From an uncultured Microbacterium sp. (GTDB lineage Bacteria; Actinomycetota; Actinomycetes; Actinomycetales; Microbacteriaceae): DNA of 62,271 nucleotides. Numbering within the stretch: position 1 is the first letter of the stretch; every line of letters begins with the position of its first letter. The translations under genes were made by a program, and so were the position numbers. The notes under the pieces were generated by a model, which saw only the letters and a program-made list of their open reading frames with translations, was not told the origin of the DNA and ran no database searches. Where the stretch lies: contig CANNEP010000005.1 in the NCBI GenBank assembly GCA_947503655.1, positions 1 through 62,271 of the forward strand. Direction: 5' to 3'. This document shows positions 61,549 through 62,271 of the stretch, piece after piece.

Positions 61549-62108
61549 GCCGGGCCGTCATCCCGGAACGCGACGTGGTCCAGTAACCACGAAGCCGCGT
61601 CCTCGCCTAGTACGAAACGCACCCGAAGTGAAGAAACGGGCGAGCGGTCTGGATCAAGTACGGACACTCCTCCGGAGGCTACGACGTCCGTATTCGACAC
61701 ATCGAGACAGGTATCGAGCACGATGATTCCGGATTCGCGCCCAGCCAGATCAGCGCTCGCAATCTGCGCGGCGCCCTTGAGGTCTCGGCCATTTGCGCGC
61801 ATGTCCTCAAACGAGGCTTCAGTCGCATCTCGTAATCCACCAGTTGTAAGTGAAAGCACTGGCGCCCACGTCGCCTCGTCCGCCACGACCACGTTGTTTC
61901 CCGCTGCTACATAAGCCTCGTAGGTCTTGATCGCTGCCGCGACGTCGGCCTCCGGATCGAGCCCGGGCGTGTACTCGGGTGTCGGGGTGGGCTCGGCGGT
62001 CTTGCTCGACGTCGGAATAGGCAGCGGCTCCTCGGGCGCATCTGTGCATCCCGCGAGCGCGAGCAGCGACACGACGCCGACAACAGCTACCATCCGAGAG
62101 ATCCGCAT
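61539..62108 (-). CDS. lipoprotein of unknown function
   Basis: Lipoprotein of 189 residues. RISRMVAVVGVVSLLALAGC gives the lipid cysteine at C21, followed by a Pro/Thr-rich linker and a mature domain that looks NTF2-like (EADVAAAIKTYEAYVAAGNN, RVRFVLGEDAASWLLDHVAF). I do not recognise a family with certainty. ATG 62108 gives the compact signal sequence; the frame opens at 62123. It is coupled to the PKD-like gene. Confidence 0.75.
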   Translation of the reverse strand: MRISRMVAVVGVVSLLALAGCTDAPEEPLPIPTSSKTAEPTPTPEYTPGLDPEADVAAAIKTYEAYVAAGNNVVVADEATWAPVLSLTTGGLRDATEASFEDMRANGRDLKGAAQIASADLAGRESGIIVLDTCLDVSNTDVVASGGVSVLDPDRSPVSSLRVRFVLGEDAASWLLDHVAFRDDGPACL

Positions 62109-62146
62109 GCAGTGACGGTACAAAATTTCCGTACCGACGGCGTGCT

Positions 62147-62155
62147 TTATCCACA
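62147..62155 (+). promoter_or_regulatory. isolated consensus DnaA box
   Basis: TTATCCACA matches the strict DnaA box. It stands alone in this window, 39 bp upstream of the lipoprotein start, and may be a regulatory or titration site or chance. Confidence 0.3.
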
Positions 62156-62160
62156 GCCTA

Positions 62161-62234
62161 TGGTTCCGCGCTCACGAAGCCCATGGTTCCGCCACCCGCC
62201 ACTCGTGGTTCCGCCACCGCCACCCATGGTTCCG
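62161..62234 (+). repeat. array of four TGGTTCCG octamers
   Basis: Copies at 62161, 62184, 62206 and 62227, all in the same orientation and 21-23 bp apart, within GC-rich noncoding sequence (CCATGGTTCCGCCACC-like units). It is the densest cluster of the octamer in the window. Confidence 0.85.
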
Positions 62235-62238
62235 CCCC

Positions 62239-62271
62239 CTAGGTGTACTGACCCGGATCGTTGTTGACGTA
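62239..62271 (-). CDS. possible 3' end of a gene entering from the right
   Basis: The last 33 bases read YVNNDPGQYT and a TAG stop on the minus strand. It is too short to identify; it is listed because the frame is open to the window edge and ends just before the octamer array. Confidence 0.3.
   Translation of the reverse strand, partial: YVNNDPGQYT

Larger units (their letters stand above)
963..62234. repeat. dispersed octamer family TGGTTCCG / CGGAACCA
   Basis: 58 exact copies by hand count, in genes and between them, on both strands. Plus-strand starts: 4643, 7734, 8886, 10827, 18677, 20749, 20788, 23173, 23764, 27253, 27427, 29371, 30109, 32977, 35223, 36195, 38579, 40088, 42832, 47291, 47467, 52429, 53554, 55245, 57510, 60296, 61032, 62161, 62184, 62206, 62227. 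Minus-strand copies (CGGAACCA at): 963, 3019, 7797, 9314, 19313, 20014, 24710, 26952, 26994, 27017, 29302, 30963, 34300, 35372, 36608, 38585, 47235, 48349, 49695, 50608, 51701, 52478, 53800, 55935, 59516, 60268, 60703. Confidence 0.85.

Noticed and set aside
62147..62155. Part of a replication origin because of a perfect DnaA box
   Set aside because: It is a single box with no dnaA, dnaN or box cluster nearby; chance or a regulatory site is more likely.
963..62234. TGGTTCCG as a Chi-like or KOPS/FtsK-orienting signal
   Set aside because: Such signals are strongly strand-biased within one replication arm; the count here is 31 to 27.

Overview
The window is a high-GC actinobacterial chromosome segment. 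Its men and hem clusters, system II cytochrome c genes, CstR-like regulator, 32-residue bS22 gene beside a small excisionase-like protein, class E type sorting signal and many leaderless promoters point to the Micrococcales, most likely the Microbacteriaceae. That placement is inference from gene content and protein sequence, without a database search.

Layout. 0-7.7 kb: rpoC and rpoB on the minus strand. 7.8-14.7 kb: hemA diverging from a tight hemE-hemG-hemC-hemB-hemL operon. 14.7-19.1 kb: hydrolase, FprA-type ferredoxin reductase, polyprenyl diphosphate synthase and menG. 19.1-22.8 kb: a frameshifted small lipoprotein, menF, a decayed AraC/VOC pair, a DUF1801 gene and repeats. 22.8-25.5 kb: glpD and ppk2. 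25.5-26.8 kb: a short mobile unit with IS5-type ends, VOC and TetR cargo and a 3' transposase remnant. 27-37.4 kb: menD, menA, menE, menB and menC, interrupted by a PadR-ABC-FtsX operon. 37.4-44.2 kb: an LCP protein, a five-gene operon ending in cytochrome c assembly genes, and a DedA protein. 44.2-50.5 kb: aspS, a four-gene ABC importer and a YegP-like protein. 50.5-55.4 kb: an LAVTG-anchored surface protein, a Dabb/glutaredoxin-like pair, a CstR-CoA-disulfide reductase-rhodanese operon and bS22. 55.5-62.3 kb: excisionase-like protein, ArsR, a TrkH/TrkA potassium system, a Pollux-like channel and two exported proteins.

The genes form a respiratory theme: heme synthesis, menaquinone head group and side chain, cytochrome c maturation and glycerol-3-phosphate dehydrogenase. 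Six of the nine usual men functions besides menG are here (menF, D, E, B, C, A); menH and a DHNA-CoA thioesterase are not. The heme cluster has no ferrochelatase or HemQ/ChdC gene in this window.

The strongest unexplained signal is not a gene. The octamer TGGTTCCG occurs 58 times by hand count (31 on the plus strand, 27 on the minus strand), about once per kilobase, where 2-3 would be expected from base composition. One-base neighbours are far rarer. The density and strand symmetry resemble DNA uptake sequences of Neisseria and Haemophilus, but other explanations remain open.
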